Origin: Tanytarsus gracilentus
Taxonomy: Eukaryota; Arthropoda; Insecta; Diptera; Chironomidae
Direction of reading: 5' to 3'
Length of the DNA: 64,000 nucleotides
Assembly (NCBI GenBank): GCA_038502055.1
Contig: JAXRKN010000037.1
Span: forward strand, 6,604,501 to 6,668,500
The notes beneath the pieces are model-generated. The model worked only from the letters and a program-made list of their open reading frames with translations, was not told the DNA's origin and made no database searches. The translations under genes were made by a program, and so were the position numbers. Numbering within the stretch: the stretch's first letter is position 1; the number at the start of each line of letters is the position of its first letter. This document shows positions 1-12,300 of this stretch, in pieces.

Positions 1-508
1 AGCATTTAGCGATGATGGAGAGAATTCTTGGACCGATACCGTATCGCATGGCAAAGTAAGTTTACCTCTAAATTAATCCTAAACATGAAGGCATAAACAA
101 AATTTTTTTTTTGCGCAAAGGAAAACAAAAACAAAATATTTCTATCATGGAAAATTAGAGTGGGATGAAAAATCGTCAAATGGACGATACGTACGTGACC
201 ATTGTAAGCCATTAAATCGACACATCATGTCCGAAACGCCAGATCATCTGCAACTGTTTGATCTCATACGAAATATGCTTGATTATGATGCTTCAACGAG
301 AATTACGCTTGGTGAGTAAAATGTTCACAATTCAACTAAACTTTGTAACTAAATATTTTCAATTTTTACAATTATAGACCAAGCTTTGCGTCATCCATTC
401 TTCCAAAAACTACCACCAAATCAACGTCTTCACGAGAAAAATGATTTATCTCAATATATTTCGGCATCCAGCAGTCGCGAGCGTTCTCATAGTTTATCAC
501 TGCGCTGA
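1..508 (+). CDS. Doa: Doa LAMMER (CLK-family) dual-specificity kinase, 3' end only
   Basis: Partial gene cut by the left edge; three coding exons are visible: to 55, 121-311 and 378-508 (TGA 506-508). Splice sites are GT-AG and the joined frame is open, giving 124 residues. The first residues read [16 protein letters not shown], the diagnostic LAMMER signature of CLK kinases. The following exons read [15 protein letters not shown], then [13 protein letters not shown] and [17 protein letters not shown], matching the C-lobe end of the kinase domain. The family phosphorylates SR splicing factors and other nuclear or cytoplasmic targets. A short serine-rich tail follows the domain. The gene is convergent with the G alpha-s gene. 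The ATP-binding and catalytic loops lie outside the window. The identification is very firm because of the signature motif. Confidence 0.95.
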
Positions 509-3500
509 GTTGAACGTTATTTCTTTCGAAGATGATTGTCCAAAAGAGATGAAATGTAACAAACTTAAATAAACACAAAACAATAAGCTTAACTTAGAAT
601 CAACTTTTCAAAATTTAAGCGTTTCATGATTTTTTTTGCAAAATCAAAATTACAATAAATTTTGCCTCAAAGTCTCTAATATTTTAATCGAAAAGAAAAT
701 CACAATACTGCAAACAGTGAGAGAATGATATTATGTGGCTCAATTTAATTTTCCAGTTTTTAATGAATTATTTTTGTTTTTCTGCTATAATGTTAAGTAA
801 ATAAAATTCGGTTTAATTTTATTAAATCATGCAGTTTTGAATTTTTACTGCCTTTTTCAGAGATTCTTGGAGTTTTAAAAAGGCTGCAAAACAAACAAGA
901 GAATATTGAATATTTTTTAAAATTAGTATTTTTATTATTTTTTAGAGATAATTTTTTTACATTCATAGTTACTTCAGTGTTAATATATTTTTTTTATCGA
1001 TAATTTTTTTCATTTCTTTTTCTTTAATATTGAGAGACTAGCAAAATCAATTAGATTTCTTTCCATTTTTTTCATTTTATAATTTTTCTTCTCTTTTTTT
1101 TCATTAAATATATTTTTATGTTAGCATTTTAATTTTTTTTCATTTTATGTATAATTCATGTTGCCCTATGAGTAACATTTAACTAAGTTTTTCCTTACTT
1201 TTGAAATGAACTTTCACTTTTTCCTCGCGCTATTGAACTTGTTTGATTTTTTTATTTGTGAGTTTACCGATGACAGAAAACTTTTTTTATTATCTGTTGA
1301 TGAATCAAAAGAGTTTTTTTTTTCGTTAAATTAAAGATTTTTCATGCGATTTATGAGTTTCTACAATTATTTTTTTTTCTCTCTTACTTGTTGAACGACA
1401 AAATTTCTTTCGCCATACGAATTGCATATATGAGTTGTTTCATTTTCTTGTTCACTGTAAATTGTGCGACATTTAAGTTTTTTTTTATTCTTTGCTTACT
1501 ACTGCGTGAGTTAGTTTTTAACGAAGTGAATAATAACACTTTCAAATGAATCAAGATGGGTGTTTAAGGAGGACGGAAATATTGAAAAATAAAAATGACT
1601 GAAGGGAAAATTATGTCACTCGATAAGATTTTAATGAAACTTGAAAGCAATTGTGATGTAACTTTTCTACTACTTTTTTTTCTCTCGCGTTAATTTAAAG
1701 TTAACCGCTTAGACTTATCAGTCATTGTTTGGGTGTTTATATGAAAGTTTTCTGCCAGTTTTCTTCAACATTGATTTTCTAATTTTGCTAATACATAAGT
1801 TTCTATGCAAGGGGAAAAAATATATTTGTGATGATTTATTTATTTTTTTCACATGTGAGGAAGGATCTTAATAACTTTAAGCTGAGTGTGTTTATGGTAT
1901 GCGGATGAATTATTTAATTGCGTACGGATGCTTTCTTTGATTCTTTTTTTTCTGAGTAGAAATAATAAATTTTCTTTTAGGATAGTTTTAAACTTATTTA
2001 CAAATTATTTACAATATTTAGGATTTTTTTATTTAAAATCATCGCGAATGAAAAACGTTCGGAATTGGACCTCACATGGCTTGAAATTTATTTTTTTTTA
2101 AATATATATTTAACTAACAAAAGAAATCTTTTCATTATTTGATGACGATCACGTTTCAAGAAAATTCAATCTAAGATTTATTTTTAATAAAATTTTCTCC
2201 TACATAAATATATTGCACATCTCTCTCATTATTCATTCAGTATCTAGCTGTGTTTCATGTTTCATCTGTGTCACACTCCTTGGAGAATATATATATGTAA
2301 AAAGTTCAAGCTCTATATGTGTGATTTTATTCTTTCAAATTTGTGGTATTGCAGACATAACAAAGTGAAAAATTTGGTTGGATTAAATAAATTTCTTTGA
2401 CTCGTCCATCGACCTTGATTTAATATTTTTTTTTTCTAAAAAAATGGCAGAATGAAAATGTGCATTTTTACGTAATACATACATAAAAATCGTTGCACGT
2501 GATTTACAAACACAAAAATAAAAATTCGCCGATTACAAACGGAAGCATTTAATTTCAATTTTTTCTAGAGGTTATGATTATTTTTTTAATTAATTTGTTG
2601 CTTGTTCGGACATCCCTAAAAATTCTCTGCTTTCAATAATTTTCTTCATCATCATTCATCTTATTTATAAAAATTAAAACACATTCAATTTACTTTCATT
2701 TCAGTTTCTTCATTTAACGTTAGACAATGATTGCATTTCAGATTACTTTCTAAAAGTATTTTAAAAAAATTTTCTTTTCAAAAAAAATTAATTCTTCTCT
2801 TTTTTTTGCATATATTTTCATCATCATCTCTTTCCTCTCTTTTGTTTATAAACAATTGATGTAAATATAATTCAATTTTTTTCTCCATCTAAAGATCTAT
2901 TATTTAGCTGTGTGTGTTTTTCTCATTCCATTTTTAGTTTATACTTTTTTTCATCTTATAATTAATTGTTCTTGTAGGTGAAAAAAATGGTAAACATCTA
3001 TTACTCTATTACAATTATCATTTTCAATTAATGCATTTATTTCTCTCATTATTATTTTTTTTTGATGAATTAATTAATTTCTACCTTCAGGAAAGGAAAG
3101 TCGAAAGTCAAAGGCTCATGTGTAGGAAATTTTTCATCAATCGTTTTAATTTTTTTCTAATTTATTTCGCTTAATATGTTTGACATTTCGGAAAAGCAGT
3201 AGAAAAAGAAACCACTGTGCTTTTTTCATTTGGCTTCACTAACCCAAAGCAAATTTTTCTTCTCTAAGTAATTTTTTTTGACTGAAATCTGTTCTCGATT
3301 TTGACTTAGCAGGATTTGAAAAATAAATAAATTAACGATTAAAGAATATTTTTTTGAATTAGTTGGGAAATCTATAGCAGTTTCAATAAGTGATTTTTCA
3401 TATTATGTTTATGGATATATTTATAGATGTGCACTCATTCAAGAACAATTCTTTCCAGTAAAGCTTTGAAAGTTTCACATAAAAAAGCTCCCATATAGTT

Positions 3501-4481
3501 TATGGTAGAGTAACTTATTGGATTATATAAACTTTACAATGGCGAGAGTTTAATGTTCAAAAAATTCCTTGGTATAAAAAATATTTTGACGAAAAATATT
3601 TTAATAATTAATGAAAACTTTTGTGGAATTGTTTTTTTTTATTTAATTTTAAATGAAAGCTTTTATTGATCCAAAAAGCCGCTCTACCATTTTTAGGAAT
3701 TTTTAAAATTAATGCTCTGAATTTTGCTGCAAATTGAAACCAATTAACCAAATATGTGATTTTTACTTCTTTCTCGTTTTCATAATTTTCGTATTTTCTT
3801 CTCTTTTTTTTTGGCAACATGTAGAAATCTGTGATTTATAACTTTTCATCATTTTCTTTTCTCTCAATGTTGTAAATTGACATTTGACTAGAAAATTAAC
3901 CTTTTTTCTCGCTTTAAACTAATTTCTTTAAATTTTAATGGTGCGTTTTTAATGTATTAATCAACATGATCATAGACTTGAAGGGAAGTAACAAGAAAAA
4001 TCAGAAAGGGTTAAAATAATCAAGAAATGTTTAAATTGCATCTCTCAAAGTGTAATTGATGCACTTTAACTTTTTTAATAAGTTCGAAGGTCGTCACTGT
4101 TACACAATGCGAATTAATTTGAGTTTTTTTTCAATATTTTAGCGTGCCTTAATTTTCATGAAAATAAAATAAAAATTTGTTCTTTGATAAATAATTTATA
4201 TGAAAAAAAATTAGCTTGTTTTTAATGTGTGCTTATTTAAATGCTTTCATCTAACGCTGCTCCATTGATTCAGAGTAGTTAATTCAGAATAGAAAATAAA
4301 AATCAGTATTTTTTCTTCATGTGCTGTGATGACATTTTTCGTTCTTCTAAAATAATAATAATTTTTCTCTTCTCATCATTCATGAGAAGGGATTTCACTT
4401 TCACTTAATTCTTTTTTTTTCGCTTATGTAGTAGTAGTTTTTCCTCAATTTCAGTTTTCTTTTGATCATAGAAAAATAAAT
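509..4481. other. AT-rich interval between convergent Doa and G alpha-s
   Basis: About 4 kb made of T-rich and A-rich runs with no open frame resembling a protein, no tRNA-like structure and no clear repeat unit. It should contain the 3' untranslated regions of Doa (plus strand) and of the G alpha-s gene (minus strand). I see nothing else in it. Confidence 0.6.
568..573 (+). terminator. Candidate poly(A) signal of Doa
   Basis: AATAAA lies 60 bases after the Doa stop codon. Other A/T-rich variants follow (for example near 652), so which one is used is not certain from sequence alone. Confidence 0.4.
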
Positions 4482-6321
4482 TTATAAAAGTTCATATTGG
4501 CGTAAATGCATTCGCTGAATAATGTCTCGACAATCATTGAACACTCTCTTAATATTTTCGGTATCAACTGCACATGTGAAGTGTGGATAGCAATAATGTT
4601 TGCCGTCGCCACTCGCTGTTGATATGCGCTGTAAATTAATAAATAAAAATATTAAATTGAATTTACGTTTGCGTCATTTTACTCACCAGAAACTCATCTC
4701 TTATGAAATATTTGGCTCTAATTACTTCAGGATCATCACCTGGCTCCATCATGGCATCCGCTTTTAATAAAAAAGAGATAATAAATATAAAGAAGATAAT
4801 TTAAGAAGTTGCAGATGCGAGCTCACCTGGTGTTTGATATCTATTAAATTCAGCAAAATAGTCTGACAATTTGCTCTTCTGTGCTTTTACTTTTTCAGCT
4901 AATAAATCCTGTTTGTTTAGAAATAGAATAACCGAAATAGTTCGAAGCCATCTGTTAAAGTAAGAGAGTCAAATTAGTGGTCGATCATTAAGCAGCATAT
5001 GTTATCACTTAATTCTCACCTATTATTCCAAATGCTTTTAAATAAGTCCAATGATTCTCTTAATCTATTTTGTGTTGGATCTTCACGCAACACCATGTTA
5101 TAGCTAGAACATGCAGTCACAAATATAATTGCAGTTACATCATTGAAACACTGTATCCACTTTCGACGTTCATCTCGCTGTCCACCTACGTCAAACATGC
5201 TGCGTTGTCGTACATTTGCATGACAATTACATTTTTTTATTTTATTCAATGATCGCACGATGACGGTTGAGGTGAAAAAAATTAAAAGGGAAGAAGAAGA
5301 GAAAACACATAAATTGATAAATGTCGTGATAGTTTAGAGGGGACATAAATTGCACTTACTGAAAATTCACTTTATCCACTTGAAACCTGGTCTCGAATAT
5401 TCCCGATGTCAAGACACGACATCTCAAAATATCTTGCTCCGATGGTGTATAATTTGGTTGTTTTACTACGTTAACGCGATCCAAAAAACTAAAGCAAAAA
5501 AATATTTATTTTTTCTAGATGCAAATTAATTGCATTGACTCACTATTTAGCGCAATCAATTAGTTGATATTCATTGGATCGCTCAAATGTCGCCAGTACG
5601 CCAGCATCTTTCCAAAGCTCTTCCGTGTGCTCATAAAATTCAGGTGGATAATTGAAATCAGGATCTAAAAATATATGAAAAAAAATATGAAGACGAGAAG
5701 AAATAAATTAAAAATTCATGTTGACGATACCCGGTGTGCACACTTGGCACAGAATAAGGCAATGAATGTGAATAAGATACATACTTGAAGCATAATCCTG
5801 AATGTAGTCTACTCTTGCTTGATTTTCAGGTTTCTCTAATGATATTGGAGGTGTTAGAGTGCTCATCGCACCTGTAATCGTCTACAAAGAAAATAATTAC
5901 ATGCATTAAAAAGTCACTGGCGGTGCTGTCCACTTACCAATATTGCATCGCGAATGTTTTTCTTGATATCTTCAATTTTTTGTTTACGTTCCGTATCGGA
6001 GAATCCATTCACGTGTAATATACGCATTTGCTTAACGATCGTGGATTTGCCTGACTCACCAGCGCCAAGCAAGAGCAGCCTGTGCGTTGCTCGATAAACC
6101 TAGAATAAATAAAGAATTAATTGATTTGATCGCTCATAAAGGTCGCATGCGTGTGCATCGTTAATCGATGAGGCAACATTATTAATTATGAAAATTCAAT
6201 TTCAATTGCTCACCTGCTTATCCTTTTGTAGTTGCTTTGTGATCGCATCGCTCCTTCGCTTTTGACTTTTTGAATCGTCCGAGTCTGCCTGCTTAGAACT
6301 GGCTGAACCAAAACACCCCAT
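4482..6321 (-). CDS. Galphas: G protein alpha-s subunit (stimulatory, adenylyl cyclase-coupled)
   Basis: Complete nine-exon gene encoding 380 residues: exons 6214-6321, 5938-6099, 5785-5881, 5544-5664, 5360-5488, 5020-5199, 4827-4951, 4687-4760 and 4482-4628; all junctions are GT-AG and in phase. The start is MGCFG, with Cys3 in the usual palmitoylation position. The P-loop GAGESGKS spans residues 48-55. Switch I carries RCRVLTSG with the conserved Arg187. Switch II is [12 protein letters not shown] (from 209) with catalytic Gln213. The guanine-specificity motif NKQD and the TCAV motif follow, and the protein ends QYELL, the receptor-contacting tail of the Gs class. Length fits the roughly 380-385 residues of insect G alpha-s. 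It is expected at the inner face of the plasma membrane, where it couples receptors to adenylyl cyclase. No key residue is missing. Confidence 0.97.
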
Positions 6322-9300
6322 TGTTGACCACCAACACGATGAGGATGTCCCACCGTCAGGTGATGTTTCGGGAGATTCGTTCCCCCGCGCTTCACCGTTA
6401 CGAGCCAGTATAAATGAAAATTAATATTTTGGTGTGCTCTCTCTCACCGTTGTGGTCACGATTCGAGAAACACGCACACACTGCCGCCTATTGCTTCTTT
6501 TTTGTGTGTTGTTTGTTTAAGAGATTTATTTTTTTTGGTACTTTATAGCTGCTGCAAATAATTGCCTCCCTTTTTATTTTAGTTGATTATGTTAACTGCT
6601 TTATTAAGTATTTTGCATTCCACCACGCTGTTGCTAGCGCGAGATTTGAATTAAGAAGAAAATTTATTTGTCGCACTTTCCACTATCTTTCACTCTCGCT
6701 TCCTCGTGTTTCTATTTTTCTTCGAGTGTTGTCGATGATCTTCTTGGAATTCTTTCTCCTTTTTGCCGATATAATATATCTAAAAATAACAGGAAAATAT
6801 ACATGAAAATATCTTTTTGATGAGCGAGTGAGTGAGGGAGAGAGAGGAGGACGCTTAAAATAAATTTTTTATGTATTTATCTTTTCTTTTTATATTTGCT
6901 CTTTCATTTCGGTTATCTCTGATAAATCAAATGAAAATTGTCTCTCTCTCACTCGCTCACTCACTCAATGTTGATTGCGCGAGATTCAAGAGCACTCATA
7001 TGTGTGACATTATATATTGTTAGTAATTGACGCTTCTCATTTAAGTCATCAAATATATATAAAGAGAATGTGATCGCAACTTGCACATTAAAGATGCTGA
7101 GACAATTGAGCTTACTTTAAAATTCCAACCTCACGTGCTTTTCGAATGAACCATCAGAATGTCACTCGATGTACAATTCACAATTATCAGAGACGAATAT
7201 TATCATGACATAAATTTGATATCAATGAAGAAGAGCGTTGGCAATTGTAGGTGTTTGTGCACAACCACTCACCGCAGCATATAGCAGACACACAAGATTT
7301 CTAAAAAATATGAAATATCCGATGAATGAAAATTTCATCGCACAAAGCGTGTGCACATTGTTCAATTTTTTAGCATGAGAGTCGTAATCAACAAGTTTCT
7401 GCAAAAGCGGGACGTGAACGCTCAATTCTATTTCCAATAAAATCTCCAACGAATTCCCATGAAATTTTTATTTTCGGCATTCTAAAGTGAGAAGCGTAGA
7501 ATTTTTAATTAGTATGAGTCTCGTGCAATTAGCACACTTTCATTTATAGACACACACTCGACAACTCTTTTAAATTCCTTCTGTAGTCTTCTCGCATTAT
7601 TTTTTGGCAGTTCTTTTGTCAACTGTCACATTGTTCGCGATTATTTTTCATTTTATTACATTTGATTTGTTTAAGAAATTGAAAAGTAAGGCGTCGCGCA
7701 CTGTCATCAATGAATACTAATAAGATTCCAGGAAATTTTGTCTTTTATTTCATTTACGTGTGTTTTTTATTTTTTAACAAGAATTTTTTCGTTAAATTGT
7801 AAAAGTTTAAGCCGGATTTAAGAAAAGCTGTCAATTAATGATTTTAATGTAGTGAAAATTTAACTAAAATAATAATTTAATCTTTTCCCGTTGCAGATTA
7901 AATTCTTAGAACTTTACAAGCTGTTCTTAACGTGAATTGTCGTCATAAGCCAAGATATCATAAGAAATGTATTAAATTAATTTTTCAAATTATTCCGTTA
8001 AATTTTTATTAATTTAGTTTTAAATGTTAAAATCATATAATTAATTTATGTTGACATTACATAAAGATAATTATTTGATTCTTAGAAGGAATTGAGATAA
8101 ATTTCTGGGAAATTCCATTACGAAATCTAAAGCATTTATTTTGTGTGCCAAATTGATAGAAATAAGAGAACTTGTGTGTGTGTGAGAATTTCATGGAAAA
8201 CTTCGTGATCAAAATCAATTTAATTGTTTTGGGGTTTGAGTGAGTAATTTAAGTCAGATAATTGGAAAAATTAGACTTTGTACTTTTCCCCCAAATATTA
8301 ATTAACGAAATATTTAATTTACCATCTGACCACTCCCTCAATTAAATCACGTCTTTTTAACAATCCGTAAATTGTGATTGATTACCAAATTTTATCAACT
8401 TCTTATTTAGAGAGCAAAAATATTGATAAGTTTTCGATTTTTAATTAAACCATGATGACGTTTTTAAAATTTTAGCTATTTTTTGGTAAACAATTATAAA
8501 ATTAACATTTTTACACCCAATAAAATTTTCACTTTTAAACTTTGACTAGTGACACATTTGAAATTTTGTTCCACTGAGAGAATCGAGAGAAAAATTTTTT
8601 TCGCACGTATTGAAGGAAAAACTTTTAATTTCATTATTAATTGAGGGGAAAAACTATTTTAATTTCGTTCGTTAGCTGCAGCTATCAAAAATCAACATCA
8701 TTTCAACGAGAGTGAAGATAAAGAGGAACGTACATGGAGATGATGGTTAAGGTCGGATGAGGAGTGAGTCGGAGAAAAACTCATATAAGTGAGAGAGAGA
8801 GAGAGAAAAAGAAAAATTGAAAGGAGAAAAATGTCGAAAAATAACAATGGTGTAAGGCCATTCTCTCAGATTAAATTCAGATAAATTCTCACACGACATC
8901 GCCGGATGTGTGTGTGTGTCTCATTCGATTTGCAAGAGTTCAAAAAGTGCTAATTTCCAAAAATGAAAAATCTTTAAAAAATATAAAAATAAACAGCCGA
9001 GAAGAGAATTTTCTTCTTCTTATTCCACGAGATTTCGCCTAACACCAATTTTTTTATATGTGTAATAAATGTGTACGGAAAATTTCTATCGAAATAATTT
9101 TCTCTCTCTCACTCTCCGAAAAGAAGAAGAAGAAAAATTAATTTTCGCCCTCACTCGTCTCTCGATGTGTCCTCTTCAACATGTAGCAAATTTGTATCAA
9201 TCTCACACTCTCCGCGAGATCTAATTTATTCTAATTATTTTTTCTCCGCTCTATAGGTGTCACTTATTTGATGCAATTTCAAAAGCTCTCACTTGTGTGC

Positions 9301-12300
9301 AACCTGTAAGTCGCTCGGCACCACTTGCACATAATCTTCATGATTATGAATTTTTTGTGTAAACTATTTGCGAGTGGAGGAAAAAAAATTATTTTTTCCC
9401 ACTGTACTTACCGTCTTTTTTTTTGCGAATAAGTAGAAATATTCTCTCTCTCTCACTTCTTATGTATGTGTGTAGATGTTTTTTTTATATTTTTCTAATT
9501 CATTATCATTGGTTCAAGTGACTGCGAGAAGAGAAGAAATTTTTTTCGACTACTTCCATTAAACGAAGCGACACACAAAAGTCAGTTAGTTTTTTTTGCA
9601 GGAAAAAAAATTATCAGTTTTTTTTTCGAGAGATAAATTGAGTTAAATTGTGGAACCAATTTCCACTACTCCTCTCGAGACAATCTTTTGTTTCTCTATT
9701 TTTTCACTTCAAAAAAAATATTTTATATCGATTTTCTTAATGTATAGGTTATTATTTGTATTATTAGTATTTTTCATATCTTTCACTCCTCGAATATATT
9801 CCTTTTGACTTTTTTTTCTCTTCTCCAAAATCTTCGTATCGAGGAGAGATGTTTTGGAGCTTATCATTGTCAATTACATTCGTTCATTGGATTGTGATTC
9901 ACATTTAGAGACTCCATTCGTTGACTTTCAGTGTTTCATGAGCACTTTATCGTTATCAAAAGTTCCGAATTCACCTTTATAAAGTACAAAAAAATTACAC
10001 CCTTAATGTTGCGAGAGAAGAGGAAAAAAATTTCTCACATTCGCCAGCACAAAAAGTCTCTTTTTCGCTTTCTACAATCGCCCGTGACAATTTAACTCTA
10101 ATTTCTTTCGACTTTACGAGATTTTTGTGCACGTTCTAAATTGAGTTTTTCAATTTTTGTTCGATTCTGAATCGTTTAACTATTTTTTCATTTGATTATC
10201 AGAATAGAAAACTTTTCACGATTTTTTTTCAACTCTCCGATTGCCAAATGGACTGCGCAATTTCTTCCAATTGGACTATGAAAAATGAAAAAGTTATGTA
10301 CCCATGAACGTTAGATCATGTTGGAAAATTTTTGTTGTTTCAATTTATGTCAGTTGACAGGTATTAAATTATATTTTTGAGAGACTCTTAATAATTTTTA
10401 TAAACAGTTTGTTATATTTTAATGTGATCAAAGTCTGAATTTTATTAAAAATATTTTTAATTTTAAGCCAACATTATCCGAATAATGTTTTAGTCATTTA
10501 TGCCATCTATGAAAGAGTTAACGAGTCTCGAATAATTTAGCCGAGACACAAAGTTTGAATTTTCTTTGAACGTTACAAAAGTGGAACACAGTATTTGAAT
10601 AAATTTTTTTATGTTTAAAGTTTTTTTTATTTTTTAATGCTTATGAACAAAAATATAAAAATTCAATTTCAATATTAAATTTTAGGACTTTTAAAAAACT
10701 ATCAAAAAACATTTATTTGTCCTGAGGAAAAAGCATATAAAACAATTTTAAAATTTTTTAATAGTCATAACTCGAGACGCGATTTTAAAACCACATGACG
10801 TCACTCTCATGATTATGCATAAAAATGATAAATTAACTAGATTTATTACGATTTGATTTACATACCAAAAAACGCAATGAAGAAAGAAACTTTTGAAAGC
10901 ACAGTCTTTTAATAAGTCTGCATTTCCATAAAAAGAGCAAAATAAGTCTGTGAAAAATTAGAAAGGGCACTTGCAGATGAAAAGAGCATAAAATTACAAC
11001 AAAAAGCAACATTTTGAAATTACTCGCGTTTGAAAGGCGAGAGAGTATAAGAAAAAAAATTAATAAAAAATCCTTTCTAATTTTTTAACACAAAAATATA
11101 AAGAGAGAAAATGACGTAAAAATTTTTGTACTTTTTCCAATTATTGCCGTCGATACATATTGTGTAATATAAAATCACAGAAAGTACTTTCACCAATCTC
11201 CTCGTCGTGCATAATGTGCAAAAGAAATTGGGAGAGTGCTGAGATAATTATTTTTTTCCATTGAATCTATTTTGCATAAAGTCTTACGACCTTGTCTCAT
11301 CCCTTTTCTCATTAAATCCTTTTCTCCACCCTCATAATGTTCAATAACAAAAATAAACAATAAAATTTGTTACGGACATAAATAATTGTACCGAAGAACT
11401 TTGCATATAAGGCCATGCAGCACAATCCTTTTGCTCTACATACATAAATATTTTAGCTATGCCGAGGCGAGTGAAAAGGATGCAAATTATCCCCCCCATA
11501 AAACCATTAAAGTTCTCTCCGGGCTCTCCTAAATTGTTTTATGGCGCTCTTTTCTTCTTCTTTTCGGACTTCCATTCATTTCTGAACAAAGAAGAAGCCC
11601 TTTTTCGTGTTCTCTTTCTCTAGTTCTGGGAATGTAATGAAATTAGAGCAAAGGAAGGCTAAATTTCGAGTAAATTGCATCATAAAATAAAATGTTGCAT
11701 TTTTAGAAAAATTTTAAGTTTTCTTTTCAGAAGCTGCTCAAAAAATTGTCGGTAAATATTTGAAAGGAAAAAGTCTTATGGTGCAATAAAAAATTGTTAG
11801 ATAGACTTAATGCATATTTTTTTTAAATAATACTAATTTATGAGTCACTCAAGTGGAGAGAGGAAAAAGTGTTAAAAATAATTTAAGTCGAGTAAATTAA
11901 TTAAATTTTAAAGTGTTTTTATTTTATTAATGAGTAAATTTTTATGTCTAATTTAATTTCACTTCTATCTTGAGTCACTGTAAAATCTCATTGAAAATGA
12001 ATTTATTATCTTTCGATCAGCAAGTGCGATAGAATTTAACTATAGTCGACATCACATTTAAATTCTTGATTCGAAATGTAAAAAAAATTGCACTGCACTG
12101 ATATAAAAGTAAAAGGAAGTGAAATTAATGAAAAACCACATTTTGTACTTATAATTTATTTTAATGATCACTTTAGTAATAAATCTATCGCTACTTAATT
12201 GCACCTTTCTGAATGAATGTTGCTGCACGAGTTGCATTTTAGCTAAATTTATGTGCAATCTAGCACATACAAAACAAAGAATTGGCGAGTGAATTAAATA

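Noticed and set aside
5070..5252. Plus-strand open frame across a G alpha-s exon
   Set aside because: It is the antisense shadow of the conserved exon 5020-5199.
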